Positions 31,952-43,436 of a stretch of 64,000 nucleotides of DNA are shown one piece after another. Under the pieces are notes generated by a model that worked only from the letters and a program-made list of their open reading frames with translations, was not told the origin of the DNA and did no database searches. This stretch comes from Enoplolaimus lenunculus (taxonomy: Eukaryota; Nematoda; Enoplea; Enoplida; Thoracostomopsidae), in NCBI GenBank assembly GCA_030248215.1, contig JASANG010004019.1, forward strand, positions 1 to 64,000, written 5' to 3'. Position numbers and translations under genes: made by a program. Position 1 is the first letter of the stretch, and each line of letters begins with the position of its first letter.

Positions 31952-32835
31952 CACTCTAGTTGTGTAATCTATTTCTAGTTTCAATTTACTGTTGATTTAT
32001 CTCCAGAATCAAGCCTGTGTATAATTTCACACGTTGTTAGCAGCAGTGTTTGTCGTGCATTTTTTTGATGATTGCCCTGTGGCAAAGTTTATACTGTACT
32101 GCTCTATTATTGGGAATAATTGTGGTAGGCTGGTGCTCTGTTCAATATATTGTCGCATAAGGGTGGCGCTATATTGTGTTGTGGCAGCGGCAACACCGTT
32201 TGTCACCATACTGTATCTTACGCGAGTATTAACAAAACACAATAATTGTCAATTACAGAGCTTGATCCTTGATTTGCTAATTGTTTTACAGATATATTGT
32301 AAACAATCATCTTACAAGCGCAAACATTGAAGTAACGTTGTCACTAGAGTTTATTTCGAAACAATTGTTAGAGATAATACCGCTGGCCGATAGGTCCGAT
32401 GAACACGGCAGGTAAAGCAATAATTCATGCGCAACCCTAAACGTGGCTCGAATTGGAAGGAATTCTGTGCTTGTTTGGAAAGAGAGTTGTCATGGGAATA
32501 AACTCGGATGCGAGCGCCCACATCTCACTACGACGGTAACTAATTTTACTCGAAACACCATAATAATTATATGTTTATGTTTTGTTGCAGACGCCGTTTA
32601 ATTGAAATTGTGAAAACAATATCTGCAAAAGAGACGAGTAATTGTTTGATGCATCCGCTGATCGCTATGCATTTATTATTGCTGGCAGGATTGGATGCTG
32701 CGATACGAACACTACAGAAGTGATTGCAGAGTTGCGGTGTCCGTCGGTAAGTGCCAGCGTGAAACCGTAGTTTCTACTTGAGAAAGAGGTACCGCTCACG
32801 TTTGAATTCATCTACTTAGATAGGTAGCTAGCTAC

Positions 32836-33322
32836 CAGGCTGGCAACAAAGGTTCAAATTCGGATTCGGCAAAAATTTATGGTTCGGATTCGGATTCATT
32901 TGTGAAAAAGCAATATAAATTTTAAATTATAACATTTATTGTTCATTCCACTCTTTTACATTTGGATCGGTGATAAGCCGTGTGGTACGAATTTACGATT
33001 TGACCGAATCCGAATTCATTGCTAATTTGCCAAATCCGAATCTGAATCTTGCCTGTTGCAAATTTCAGATATATCTATTTCGTTACAGAATATCAACGCA
33101 GGGCCAGCCGCATAACGGTTAAACGTTAAAATATTTCGTGCCCGACCTCAATTCTCAGATTTGTGATCTGAAAAAAATATTGATTTATATAACAAGTTAT
33201 TTAAATTTGTTTAAAAATGAAAAAAATATAGTGTGAAACATTGTTGAATTAGGCTTTTTCACAACCGAAACCGAACCAAAATTTTTTGCCGAATTCGAAT
33301 CCGAACCTTCGTTGCAACCCTG
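32836..33322. mobile_element. hAT-like MITE rich in CGGATTCGG
   Basis: CAGGCTGGCAACAAAGGTTC at the left pairs with the complement of GAACCTTCGTTGCAACCCTG at the right. GGATTCGGATTC/GAATCCGAA units sit inside both ends. It lies in an NCAPG intron. A related truncated copy is at 52103. Confidence 0.7.
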
Positions 33323-34732
33323 CGGAGAAGTAGTGGGGTTTGCCGTACTACCACGAACTATAGGGTTGATTTCAACTTCTAGGACTGCGCCTTTCTTCAA
33401 CAATCTTCCTTCAGGCTATTTAATTTTTGTTAAATAGCTGTAACTACGAAAATACCAATCGAAAGGCGTTTGTCCTTAAGGAAGCTACATAATATACAAC
33501 TTGATATTAAACGGGATTTTGTTTTATTTTAGCATGGAAATGGCGAAATGATGGAAGATCCAGTGGGCAGTGGCCATGTTCTTGACGTGAGTTGTATAGT
33601 TTGTATTTCAAACATGTAAATATTTATATCCCGGTTTAAACATTGAAACTTATTTTTAAATTTCATCTTCTGATGGTGCCATGTATGTGTACCGAGTGGC
33701 ATCTAATTGCATAACTTATTATAAGCTGTCGTTACCCCTGCACATTGATTGACTCGATTTTGTCATGGTGCAATTCATTTGACTCTGTGCAATAGGTATT
33801 CGGTTTGTGCCTGCAAATGTTAATTGCATAAACTTTGTTTACCTTTATGTTACAGCGAAGTCCCGATACACTGATTAAGTGTTTGACAATCGCGTGTGAA
33901 ATACTGAAAAATCGTCGAGTTAAGGTGTTGAATGATACGCTTAGGACCATGCTTACCGAATTGGTAAGTATAAATGGTGTAGAGCTATGAAATATGTTTC
34001 AAGACTCAGCGGCTGCTTTTACGTATCAGATATACTAGTCAACCTGGTTGCAATATGCAACCCACTTTTTATATTTAGGTTCGCGTCGCAAGTTGAAACC
34101 CATTGAAACAATATGTATGCATATATCTTAACAAAATATACGCATAAAATAATAAAAACTTCATATTATAGAACATTGTATTAAACAAAATTTGAACAAT
34201 TTTCTGTTTAGAACTATGTTAACAAACCTTTACTAATATACAATTCATTTGCACACTTTTGTGTAAAAATAGGTTGGAACGTTGCCGAAATCACGTATGT
34301 GGAGCGTTTCAGCTATGCCGCACCAGAATAACTATCTGGATATGTTTCATTTTGCTAGCGGTTAGCGTCGACAGTATTGTTCATTTTGATATTTGGCTCT
34401 TTTCAGCATTTCATGACGAGTTGATTTTAAACAGAATGATATAGTTTTTTAATGTATTTCCGTTACAGTTGTCCGTTGTGTTTAGATCGTGCCAAGTATT
34501 CAATAAGAAGATCCGCATGTGCGGAATTTAGCGTTCCGTGCAATTGGACTGCGCTGTCTATTGGACAAAACTTTGGTCGATAAACAAATTGTTGTTTTGG
34601 TTCAAGTAAGCAAAATATGTATACATTGTGCTAAAATTTGTTTCGATTATTGAACGGCTTACATAAGCCGCATTTTTTGTATCTCTTATGTAGCTAAAAC
34701 TCCGATAAGTAGTTTGACCGTTATTTCAATTA

Positions 34733-35145
34733 GTTGTTGCTGGTAGCAAAATTTTGGCCGATGATGATATCGATACCGATTGTTATATTCAAGTTTTGCC
34801 GATTCCGAGCCAATACCGATACCAAAAACGATTCCAATCACAATATATGGCTCTGTTACCTGATATCATTCTGTTACCTGATATCATTATAAACGCGAAA
34901 ATTTAAACCCTAACAACCGTAAACGGTTACAGTTTTATGAAAACGGTTCATTACATTTACGATTTTCAAACACAAACGCAAGACACACCACAGTTTCCTG
35001 ATCAGATGCACAGATGTTCTCCAACAAGTGAAATTGATTGCATTGCAACTTAAACTAAGAATCGGTAATTTTTTGCAGTGCCTATGCCAATACTGACTAA
35101 AAGTGCGGACATTACTGATGCCGATTAATCGGTATATAAAATAGT
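34733..35145. mobile_element. GGCATCGG-family MITE, reverse, diverged
   Basis: AGCAAAATTTTGGCCGATGATG with CGATACCGAT units on the left, and GATGCCGATTAATCGG on the right. The middle has AACAACCGTAAACGGTTACAGTTTTATGAAAACGG, the family centre. Contains a 19 bp tandem duplication near 34858. Confidence 0.6.
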
Positions 35146-35275
35146 TTCAACTATTTTATGTTCATATGATTTTCAACTTTATTAGGTGTTAAAGCTGGAA
35201 CGCATCACACGCGTACTTTGGGCATCGTTCCAGTACAGTACTAAACAAAGTTCCTGGAAATTATACAATGTTATG

Positions 35276-35690
35276 CTGATTAATCAGCATTGGTGATATC
35301 GACCTTTTTGTAAGTATCACAGTATCGCTATCGTATCGGCACGGTAAAAAATTGTCAATTTTTTGCCGATACTTTATGCACTTAGCAGTGACCTGGAATT
35401 CTATCTGTTTCGCTTGCTTGTAAATATCAATGCGTCTCATCAGAAAACTTTGATGCCTTCTACGTTTGTTTCAAGAACCAACTGAAAGGAACCGTTCTCA
35501 TAAAATAATGCACATTTATGGTTGCTGGAGTTCATGGGATAAGTCTTCGTGGGTATAGTGAGGTAATGTGGTAATTCTAAAGATTGTTTCAGCATTGTGT
35601 ATTAAAATTGGAATTGGCATTAGTAAAGTTTGAAAATAAGAATTGACATCAACAAAAATTTTGGTATCTTCACATCGCTAAATATGACGT
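35276..35690. mobile_element. GGCATCGG-family MITE, forward, diverged
   Basis: Starts GCTGATTAATCAGCATTGG and ends TTTTGGTATCTTCACATCGC; middle contains AACCGTTCTCATAAAATAATG. A further short fragment of the same family lies at 35873-35950. Confidence 0.6.
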
Positions 35691-37580
35691 TCATATGCAT
35701 ACATTTCTACGTTATCGTTCTGCTAAAGATTTGTGCTCTTTTATTCACGAGTTATTCACCTGTCAATCAGCTTGCGTATGTTAGGTTTTGAAGTTTTGTG
35801 GGAACGGTAGGTTTTTTAGGCTTGCTTGTGAATAATTCTGTTAAGCATTACCAATAACGGCAAACTTGAGTGTACCGATGCCTATTCCTATTTTAAAAAT
35901 ATGACGGAAAGTGCCGATTATTGCTGATGCCGATTGATCGGCACATCTCTAGTAAGAAAAGAATTATAATTTGCCTCAAATCATGATTTTGAAAATAACG
36001 TTGGGGCACATAAGCTATATACAGCTACAGGATTCTGTTTACTATTCGCATGTAGGCCCTTAACGTGGACATTGCGGTTGTGAAGAAAACAGCTCTTCAA
36101 GTATTATTCGATTTGCTTGTTGTGTACGGAACGCACATTGCGCAACAGTTGGTTTCCACGGCAATGGATTGTGAGGACGACGGCGAAGACGATAAAGAAA
36201 TGATCAATCTTGCCGATAATATAAGATCGTAGTTAATTGAGATTTTAGAAAAGGAACAGGTTGGTAGCAGGGTGCAGTCAGATCTCTTAATTACCAGAGC
36301 CAGATATGTGGTTGCATCCTAAAGTATGTAGCTGGATGGATTAACGTTTTGTTTATCGCTGGGTTATGTGTCGCTTGAAATGGTTTGAGTTGACAAAATA
36401 TTGTTCACATCAAATGCTGTGTATTGGTTGTGTTACTATTGCTCCTTGACGACTTAGATTACCCGCAAGTTTTGTGTTGGTGGCTTCGAAATCGAGAAGC
36501 TTTGTTAAGTGGTGGTTGTCAGCTGAGTTCTGTTCACCATAGACCTGTTTAAAAATGTTTTCTAAATCGAAACTTAACTTGATATATGCAAAAAATTATA
36601 GGAAATTGAGTTGCATTTTTTGGTCGCTGAAGGTCTCTCGAAACTGTTGCTGCATCAAGTTATCTATTCTCCACGTTTACTTTCGCGAATGATTTTAACT
36701 TGGTTCAATTCGGTGGCGAAAAATAATCCAGAACTCAGTGCGTGTTTTGGGACGGTTCTATCTGTTTTTGCGTTCAGTTCACTGTAAGTTTGTTTATTTC
36801 CATAAGAAATTTGTCTAATTGAGTATTTAAAAGCTTGATTTTTTTAGATTTTAATTCAGTCCAAGTTTTAAAATTGTTTGCAGTGTGGATGAGTGCGCTT
36901 GCGTTAGCATACATGTGCAATGAAAGCTTAGTATTATTATCAATTATTAGCGCTAAATTTAATGTATACTGATTTGAGCAACCAAAGACAGTATGAAAGT
37001 AATCAATATAAGAGTTTAATTTTGAAGAATTATTAATTCATCTAGTGTATTTCAGTATATAATATTTAATCGCAATCACGAAGCGTTGCAAGAAGCATTT
37101 TTCGTAACTGTTGGAACGATTCTGGACGCTCCGATTAATCATCCGTTGGCTAAAGTTGACATTGGCAATGTGTGTAGTTTTCTCGCTGAACTAACAAATC
37201 ATTCGCATTTGCATGAAAAGGCACCAGGGAAGCAGGTAAGGTCATGAGTTATGAATACATTTTTCTCAAGTTAAGAAAACTAATTTTTAAAATAAGCACA
37301 AAGCAAACGTTTTTAGATTTTTTGGCTATTATATAATACACTCGATTCTGCATTTTTCTTTGCAATGCTAGACATTTTATGGGACATGTGTTACAATCAT
37401 TAGTCGAGCAAAGAGTTAATAATGTCCTTCTTGCAGAATATGTGCCGTGCTATATTCCGGGTACAAAAGAATCAGGGGCAATATTTTTTATCGTTTCTAA
37501 CCTGTTATAACAACACTGGACATTCGCGGCGGACTGGGGGCATCAACCGGGGAGCCCCGGTTTGCAACTGGGGTTTTGAA

Positions 37581-37836
37581 CTATAATTCAGAAACGTGGT
37601 TTTGGCCCCTAAGCTCTATGCTTCCCCAACTGCGCCCTAGTGGGTTATATACACTTCACACAAGAGAGAGAATGTAACAAAAATACAAGCGCGGAAAAAT
37701 ACGGCTATTTGTGCCATATTTCTTCCAAAAAGATTTTATAGAAACGGTACAAAACAGTTCTACATGTTTAAGCATAATCTTACATGTTAGCTGAAAGTTT
37801 TATAAATGTGTATTTTGCGAATCCACAAATTTTTGA
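37581..37836 (+). repeat. Local direct repeat, copy 1
   Basis: CTATAATTCAGAAACG...CCCTAGTGGGTTATATAC...ATGTTAGCTGAAAGTTTTAT...CACAAATTTTTG recurs at 39647-40092. It precedes the second copy of the NCAPG 5' block, while its twin follows it, consistent with one tandem duplication event. Confidence 0.75.
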
Positions 37837-37870
37837 TGGTTTGGTCACGATGTATAATTATGAAAACACG

Positions 37871-39190
37871 CGGCGGTCCATCAATTTTTGTCGGAGAGAG
37901 GCGTGTCTTTTTGATTGTATCTCCGGCATGAATTTTTTAATTTTTTCATTTTTACTTCTGAAATCAGTTATATTCAAAACACTTCGTTGGGCAGGGACTG
38001 CAGGTACCCTCTCTCTGGCAGCCCATGGGACCGTCTTTGTTGTCATATTCGTTTCAGTGTCACAAAAATGTTGGACATGTAAAGTGTTGTTTCGTGTGCT
38101 CCTGGATGTCAAAGAGCGACTTTTCGCAATAAACTTGTAAGCAGTTTTGTAATATAGGAGTCGAATGAAATTTTTTCTTTTGAGATATTGTTGGCTGAAA
38201 ATTACTCTCAAAGTTAAATTTTCTAGGTTCACTGATGAGATTTTTAACTTGTCAGTTTCGAGGTTGCACGATACTTTATTGCTGAGCCATTTAATATTTA
38301 TTACTAGCGCTTAAGTGTTATTTGTATTTGGTATATTGTGTCTAAATTTGCTAATGCGCACCCGTTAGCAACATACGAATTATGGACTATGGTTACAATA
38401 GATGATGTTGAAATCAGTACATAAGGTAAGTATTAATTGCTGAGAGTTTGCGTTTGAACAATTTGTTCATCTTGTAAACGGTCAGATATCATGGTATAGC
38501 GGCTACAAAATACTAGAATTTGGGTTTTAACTTTTTAAGTTAATGAAAAGCATTTATTTGACTCGCGACATCAAATGTCGTGCAACCGGCCTCTCCTGAT
38601 AAACGCTATATGGTTGTGGTTTACCTTCTTTTTCATGGATGGGACTGAAGATTATGCAGCCAAAGTCGTTAAAAATATGTACCTCAGCACGAGGAAGGCA
38701 ATTTTAAATGGAATAGGCAATTAAATTTTTTCAATTTTAAAATGTGCGTTGGGTGATTATTTAAATTTTTAACCGAAGTTTAACAAAAAATGTCACACAT
38801 GGAGATAGAATAAGAGAATATTTTTTAGTGTTAATTGACGCGAAATATTATTTTAGGCGTAGCTCTACAGAAACATTCATGCAACTAATTTTTAGATTCT
38901 AATGCATAAACAGATCATATTGATTCATTTCTTCAATTGGCGCGCGACAATATGGGATACTATGCTCAAGTTGGTTCACTTGGTGATTTATGGATTTGAA
39001 ACAGTAGACCTGAGTTTCTGGCGCATCTGTCGAGAACCGTGTGCCTACGTGGAGCGGTCCGTATGCCACCATGCCTAACGGAAGCAACCAAGATTTGCCC
39101 GGAGCTGCCGGAATTGATGTTCGAATTGCAGATATTAAAGCGTTGGCTGATCAGGATGAGGTTGGTTTTTTAATTTTCGAGCGGTATTCT
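37871..39190 (+). repeat. Duplicated ~1.3 kb block, copy 2
   Basis: Direct copy of 29498-30870 placed downstream of the last recognised NCAPG exon. The segment corresponding to DVRIADIKALADHDE is retained (39116-39160, with one change) but no NCAPG exon follows it. A pseudo-duplication of the gene's 5' part. Confidence 0.75.
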
Positions 39191-39646
39191 CATCTGTGTA
39201 TAGCATTTATCACCAGTTAGAAATGGATTTTCTAACAAGCTAAATACAGCAAACGCTAATCATAAGTTCAGCTCACAAGTAGGGCCTTTCAAATGCGTAG
39301 AATGTGCCGAATACCAAAGCTAAACATTTGTTGGATTAAAATTAACATGACTTACGGCATAGAGTCTTATACTCGTTTGTACGTAACTCCTATTGCCAGT
39401 TAGTAGCAGGGTTTCATATAAACAGTTGCTGTGATTTCTAAGTGGCACAGAAGTAGGCAAATCAAATGTGAAAAATAGCCTTTAATAGTCGAAACTTCCT
39501 TAGTTCGAAAATTAAGCAGCATGTCATCAGCTAGCGGGAGGCGCTACACACGTTGGAGAATGCAAGCATACGTGGAACATATATATAAATTTGTTCTAGG
39601 TGCTTTATTGTGTTACCAACTGAATAAGTTTCTAAAGACTCTTGGA

Positions 39647-40092
39647 CTATAATTTAGAAACGAGGTTATGACCCCTAAGCTCTATGCTCACCCAGCTACG
39701 CCCTAGTGGGTTATATACTCTTCACACAAACGAATGTAACAAGAATATTTGCGCGGAGAAATAAGGCCATTTGTGCCATATTTCTTCCAAAAAATTTTGT
39801 AGAAACGGGACAAAAACAATTCTACATTTTTAGCATAATCTGTTTGATTCTTGAAGTCAACTTGGTTTTTCTGCTCGCAATTTACTTTCGCTAACCGCCT
39901 GAAGTGTAATCCTGAACATTTCTTGTATACCACAGAGCATATTCGGAGGGTACTTTCGCAAACCGCCTGAAGTGTAATCCTGAACATTTCTTGTATACCA
40001 CAGAGCATATTCGGAGGGGTTTCGGTTTATCAAATATTACATGTTAGCTGAAAGTTTTATAAATGTGTGTTTTGCGAATCCACAAATTTTTG
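39647..40092 (+). repeat. Local direct repeat, copy 2, with ~190 bp insertion
   Basis: Same as 37581-37836 but interrupted between about 39841 and 40036 by unrelated sequence containing a 68 bp unit in tandem. Confidence 0.75.
39882..40017 (+). repeat. 68 bp tandem duplication
   Basis: The unit TACTTTCGC(T/A)AACCGCC...GCATATTCGGAGGG occurs twice back to back with one difference, inside the insertion described above. Confidence 0.85.
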
Positions 40093-40307
40093 CTGTATTA
40101 TAAAGTTACATTTATCTTCTTTAAAGTTATCGTCGAAGCCTGGTAAATATCAAATGAACTTTTTGGGTTGCGTCTTACAAACGTCGTTTTGACCCTGCAT
40201 AGTGCTTTGCTGTTTTGGTAACAGTTGGCGATTTCCAAGCAAACAAAAGTAAATCACGAAAATATTCATAACATATTGTTCGCTTTCTATTACATCCAAA
40301 TTATTGC

Positions 40308-40336
40308 GTTGTTGTTGTTGTTGTTGTTGTTGTTTT
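40308..40336 (+). repeat. GTT microsatellite
   Basis: About nine GTT units in a row, ending in TTTT. Confidence 0.9.
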
Positions 40337-40339
40337 TAG

Positions 40340-41145
40340 TTTACGAATATGTTAAGAATGAAGAGGCAGAAAAAACTTACTTGTAATACTATTTAGTATG
40401 TTTTTCCGCAATTCATAGTGTAGTTTTATTTTATTTTTGTGTTTATATTAGGTTTTATTGTTTCTGATCGGCGACTCTTTGAAATCCGTGCTCGGTCTGT
40501 ATCTTAGCTCAACTGCAAAACTAGTATTCATTCCAATTCAAGGTAAGAATTTTGCATTAAAAGTAACGTTTAGATTTAACGCACTACTCCGCGTGTCATA
40601 TTTATAATAATTTTCTTAACATGAAATGGGTACCGAACAAGTTTGTTTTGGACGACAACATTGAAAGATTTGGTTTGCAGCATAATCCATTGTTATTCTG
40701 TATAGTGTTGATTCTGATGCAGTCGTTATTTGTGATTTTAGGCTAGTTGGGTTCAGTTTATCAAACCAAATGGAATTTTGTTCAAATTTGATCGTTGGCC
40801 GACTGCAAAGATTCAGTTCATTGTTTCAGGTAAAACGGGCACTCAGTAACATTTCAATTTTGATATTTCATGCATCTGTGTTGTGTTGTCGAAATCGGTG
40901 TTTTGGCAACACTTATCAAGATTTATTATTAACTTCCGTATTGCTGGTTTGCCAACGAAATTTACGATGGCAACATTAAACCAATCGTATGTTTAATTCA
41001 CAGGGTAACAAGAATAATGTGCAACAAACGGATCATGAGCCACGCGTTTTAGGAAAAGTTTGAGCTTGGAGTAGGGAAGTATTCCAGCCGCCTACAAGTT
41101 GTTCAACGCTTATGCAATGCAAAACAAAAATGTTATACTGCTGTG
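40340..41145. other. Exon-like fragments of unknown identity
   Basis: 40451-40541 has an AG acceptor, an open frame (LIGDSLKSVLGLYLSSTAK) and a GTAAGA donor; 40743-40829 has similar borders. Neither could be matched to the C-terminal part of NCAPG or to another family. Chance splice-like borders are common in AT-rich DNA. Confidence 0.2.
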
Positions 41146-41499
41146 CAGGGTGAAACCGGAATTCTTATTCCGATTAGACTTTCGATGCAAAACGAGTTCC
41201 AGTTCTGATTCTGATTGCACACTCAATCGGAATCGGAATTCTGAAGTTTTAATTTTAATCCTACTTCTTGTGATACGTTGCCTAAAGTTTTTGTATCATT
41301 TATCTGTTAAATTGCTTTCCATGAGTCAACTTATCAATATTTGATTGTAGATTAGCTTACACAGAACCAAACATCATCGCCAACTTGTTTATGCAACCTT
41401 TTTGAAAATTGTTGCCAGCCAACAGACACCCTAAATCAACATGATAAGTTCCGATTCCCATTCTGATTCCGGTATAATTAGGTTCCGCCTTGCACCCTG
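41146..41499. mobile_element. CAGGGTG-family hAT MITE
   Basis: Starts CAGGGTGAAACCGGAATTC and ends GGTTCCGCCTTGCACCCTG; contains CCAGCCAACAGACACCC as in the 17025 copy. 354 bp. The 9 bp minisatellite begins directly at its right end. Confidence 0.75.
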
Positions 41500-41905
41500 G
41501 CACCCACTGTCCCAATTGTCCAACTGTCCCGCTGTCCTAACTGTCACATCTGTACGATGTTTCAAACTGTCACCACTGTCGCCGCTATCCCCACTGTCTC
41601 AACTGCCTCACTGTCACCACGTTACCAACTCTCCCCATTGTTCCAACAGTCCCAACTGGCAACACAGTCCCAACTTTCCCGCTGTCTCAGGTGTCGCAAC
41701 TGTCTTCGCTGTCCCAACTGCTCCTCTGTACAGTTGTCCCAACTGCTCCAGCTGTCCCAACAGTTCCAACTGTCCCAGCTGTTTCTACGGTCCCAACTGT
41801 TTCCACTGTTCCAGCTGTCCAAACTGTTCCTACTGCGCCAGCTGTCCGCAATGTCCTGCTGTCTCAACTGTAGCCGATGTCCCCACTGTCCTAATTATAT
41901 TAGTT
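41500..41905 (+). repeat. Degenerate 9 bp minisatellite (ACTGTCCCA)
   Basis: About 400 bp of units close to ACTGTCCCA, with frequent 9 and 18 bp steps. Because the unit length is a multiple of three and contains no stop, several overlapping frames stay open (for example 41441-41971, reading TVPAVPTVPT). The open frames are a by-product of the repeat. Confidence 0.85.
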
Positions 41906-43431
41906 GTGTGTACTCTGGTACATAGCTGTGCCAGGACAATGGGACGGCCTTTAATCGCAACAAGATGTTAATATGTTCTCTTGTCAAAAGCAGTTCTATG
42001 GTGTTCGAGACCACAACCATAGATATTTGGTATTCGGTAGGTTTACTGCATACCGGAACCGGGTATGGATATTGATTTTAGCCGGATATTAAACCGGAAA
42101 TGCATATCCTGTCGCAGCTTAGCTTCCATTATACGTTTTCTGATGGGGGCGCCCCCTCTGAATCAGCCGGCTCTCAATAAGCCCCCCTTGCCCGCGTTTT
42201 TATTAGTAATAACCAATTTGCTGACCGACTCAAAAAACCATTTTGCTATGAAATAAGCTTCGTTGTATACATTTGGGGTCAAACGTGAGACACCTAAGAG
42301 TAGTGTAGGTAGCAACGGGGTGGCTTCAATATGCACATGTATTGAAAAATATATTGAAACTTACGTGTAATAACGTGGATCATGTCGAACAGTCCGCCTT
42401 GAAAAAAATCAGATGGGAAAATATATGAAAAACATTGCGAGCGAAAGGGGCGAGAAACCAGTCAGAATCTGTTCGGACACATTAATTTTGGTCGTCATAA
42501 GGCAGTGCCACGGCTTCCACACCGTATAGTTCAACGCTTCTGGTCCCACGGCTGCAGCCATGTTTGGTATAGCTTTTTAATTATTTTTCACCTTTCTAGT
42601 TGTCGAGCTGCATTGCAAACTTCATCATAGAAGTGACTTCAATTTATTTAAAAATTCGACACTTTCACATTTCGAAAATGGTTTAGCCGAAAGAATTTAT
42701 AATATACACTGCATTCTGAATATTTTTAATTAACCCCGGTCTCCCCATCAGTTGTTTGGTTCACGCTAATTATAGATGCCCAGAGACAGGGACACTGGTG
42801 GGATGAAAGATCGAGAAGCTTAGGCTTATGTTTAGGTACATACCCTACGTTTAAGCTGCTGTTTAGGTTTAGCGAACATTCTGCTGTAATTAATATTTGC
42901 TAATGGTTTTATTGACCAAAAATTTTGTACATTTGCAGTTTACAATTATATTCTGAAACATAGAACAATGCCGAGATTGGCATCCTTTCAGTCCTTCGGG
43001 TTGGTGCTGTCAGAGAACCGTAAAATAATTCATTCAGCGAACGTTTTGTCAAACTGTTAAAAATTGTACCAAATTAGATTGGTTTTATTCCCAACCTGCA
43101 CTTTCTAGAGTGGAATTTGTAGCAGCGAGCCAAATAATTAAGCAAAGGTGAACAAAAAAGTTTATATCAAGAACAGAGCGTCAGTGAACGTCACCGGATA
43201 GATGTTTCATTTTCTATACGCCTCGGCATGGGCTTTCTGGGTGCACTCTGCGAAACTTGGTGATTAATTCGGCGCTATACATTTTAAAGACAATAATTGC
43301 TGTATTCTTAAAACGTCAATAAAAGATTATTGCGAGCGAGGGTAATGAGCATTAAAGCATTTTTAATTGGGCTAATTTCTACAGCTTATGCAGAACTTAT
43401 TTTCATATGTTCGCTGTCCAGCAAAACTATA
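41906..43431. other. No recognisable gene
   Basis: Contains one fragment related to the 47832 MITE (42030-42120, ACCGGAACCGGGTATGG and GCCGGATATTAAACCGG). Otherwise AT-rich with short frames only. Confidence 0.5.
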
Positions 43432-43436
43432 CATAT

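Larger units (their letters stand above)
30816..37235 (+). pseudogene. NCAPG: Condensin I subunit CAP-G (NCAPG), degenerate copy
   Basis: CAP-G is the HEAT-repeat subunit that binds DNA with the kleisin CAP-H in condensin. Exons in order match human NCAPG: 30882-31201 (LDPSPEVRIAVL, ENLLYRLDLFANHEVA), 31454-31603 (PTPEAVFYWRTLLHYL), 32292-32411 (EFISKQLLEII...DEHGR), 32591-32746, 33533-33586, 33856-33963 (DTLIKCLTIACEIL), 34486-34605 (EDPHVRNLAFRAIGLRCLL), 36056-36259 (acidic DCEDDGEDD), 36602-36783 (AEGLSKLLLHQ...LLSRMILTWF) and 37056-37235 (NHEALQEAFF...HPLAKVDIGNV). Breaks: a frame shift at the 5' edge of the 30882 exon, another inside 32591-32746, an in-frame TAA at 34504, an in-frame TAG at 36230 and an incompatible intron phase between the last two exons. 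Introns hold several MITEs. Conserved residues outside the breaks argue for recent loss, or for assembly errors. The C-terminus is not found. Confidence 0.82.

Noticed and set aside
34486-36259. TAA and TAG in NCAPG exons read as glutamine (alternative genetic code)
   Set aside because: Both positions could hold Gln, but the same gene also has frame shifts, and the PRC1-like gene ends normally at TAG. Pseudogene decay or assembly error is simpler.
39703-40008. Reverse-strand frame with a YALWYTRN-like motif resembling eIF4E
   Set aside because: The motif lies in a 68 bp tandem duplication, is seen in one short frame only, and the rest of the eIF4E fold is absent.
41441-41971. 176-codon open frame with TVP/AVPTVPT repeats
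   Set aside because: It is produced by the 9 bp minisatellite, which leaves several frames on both strands open at once; there is no start context, domain or splice support.
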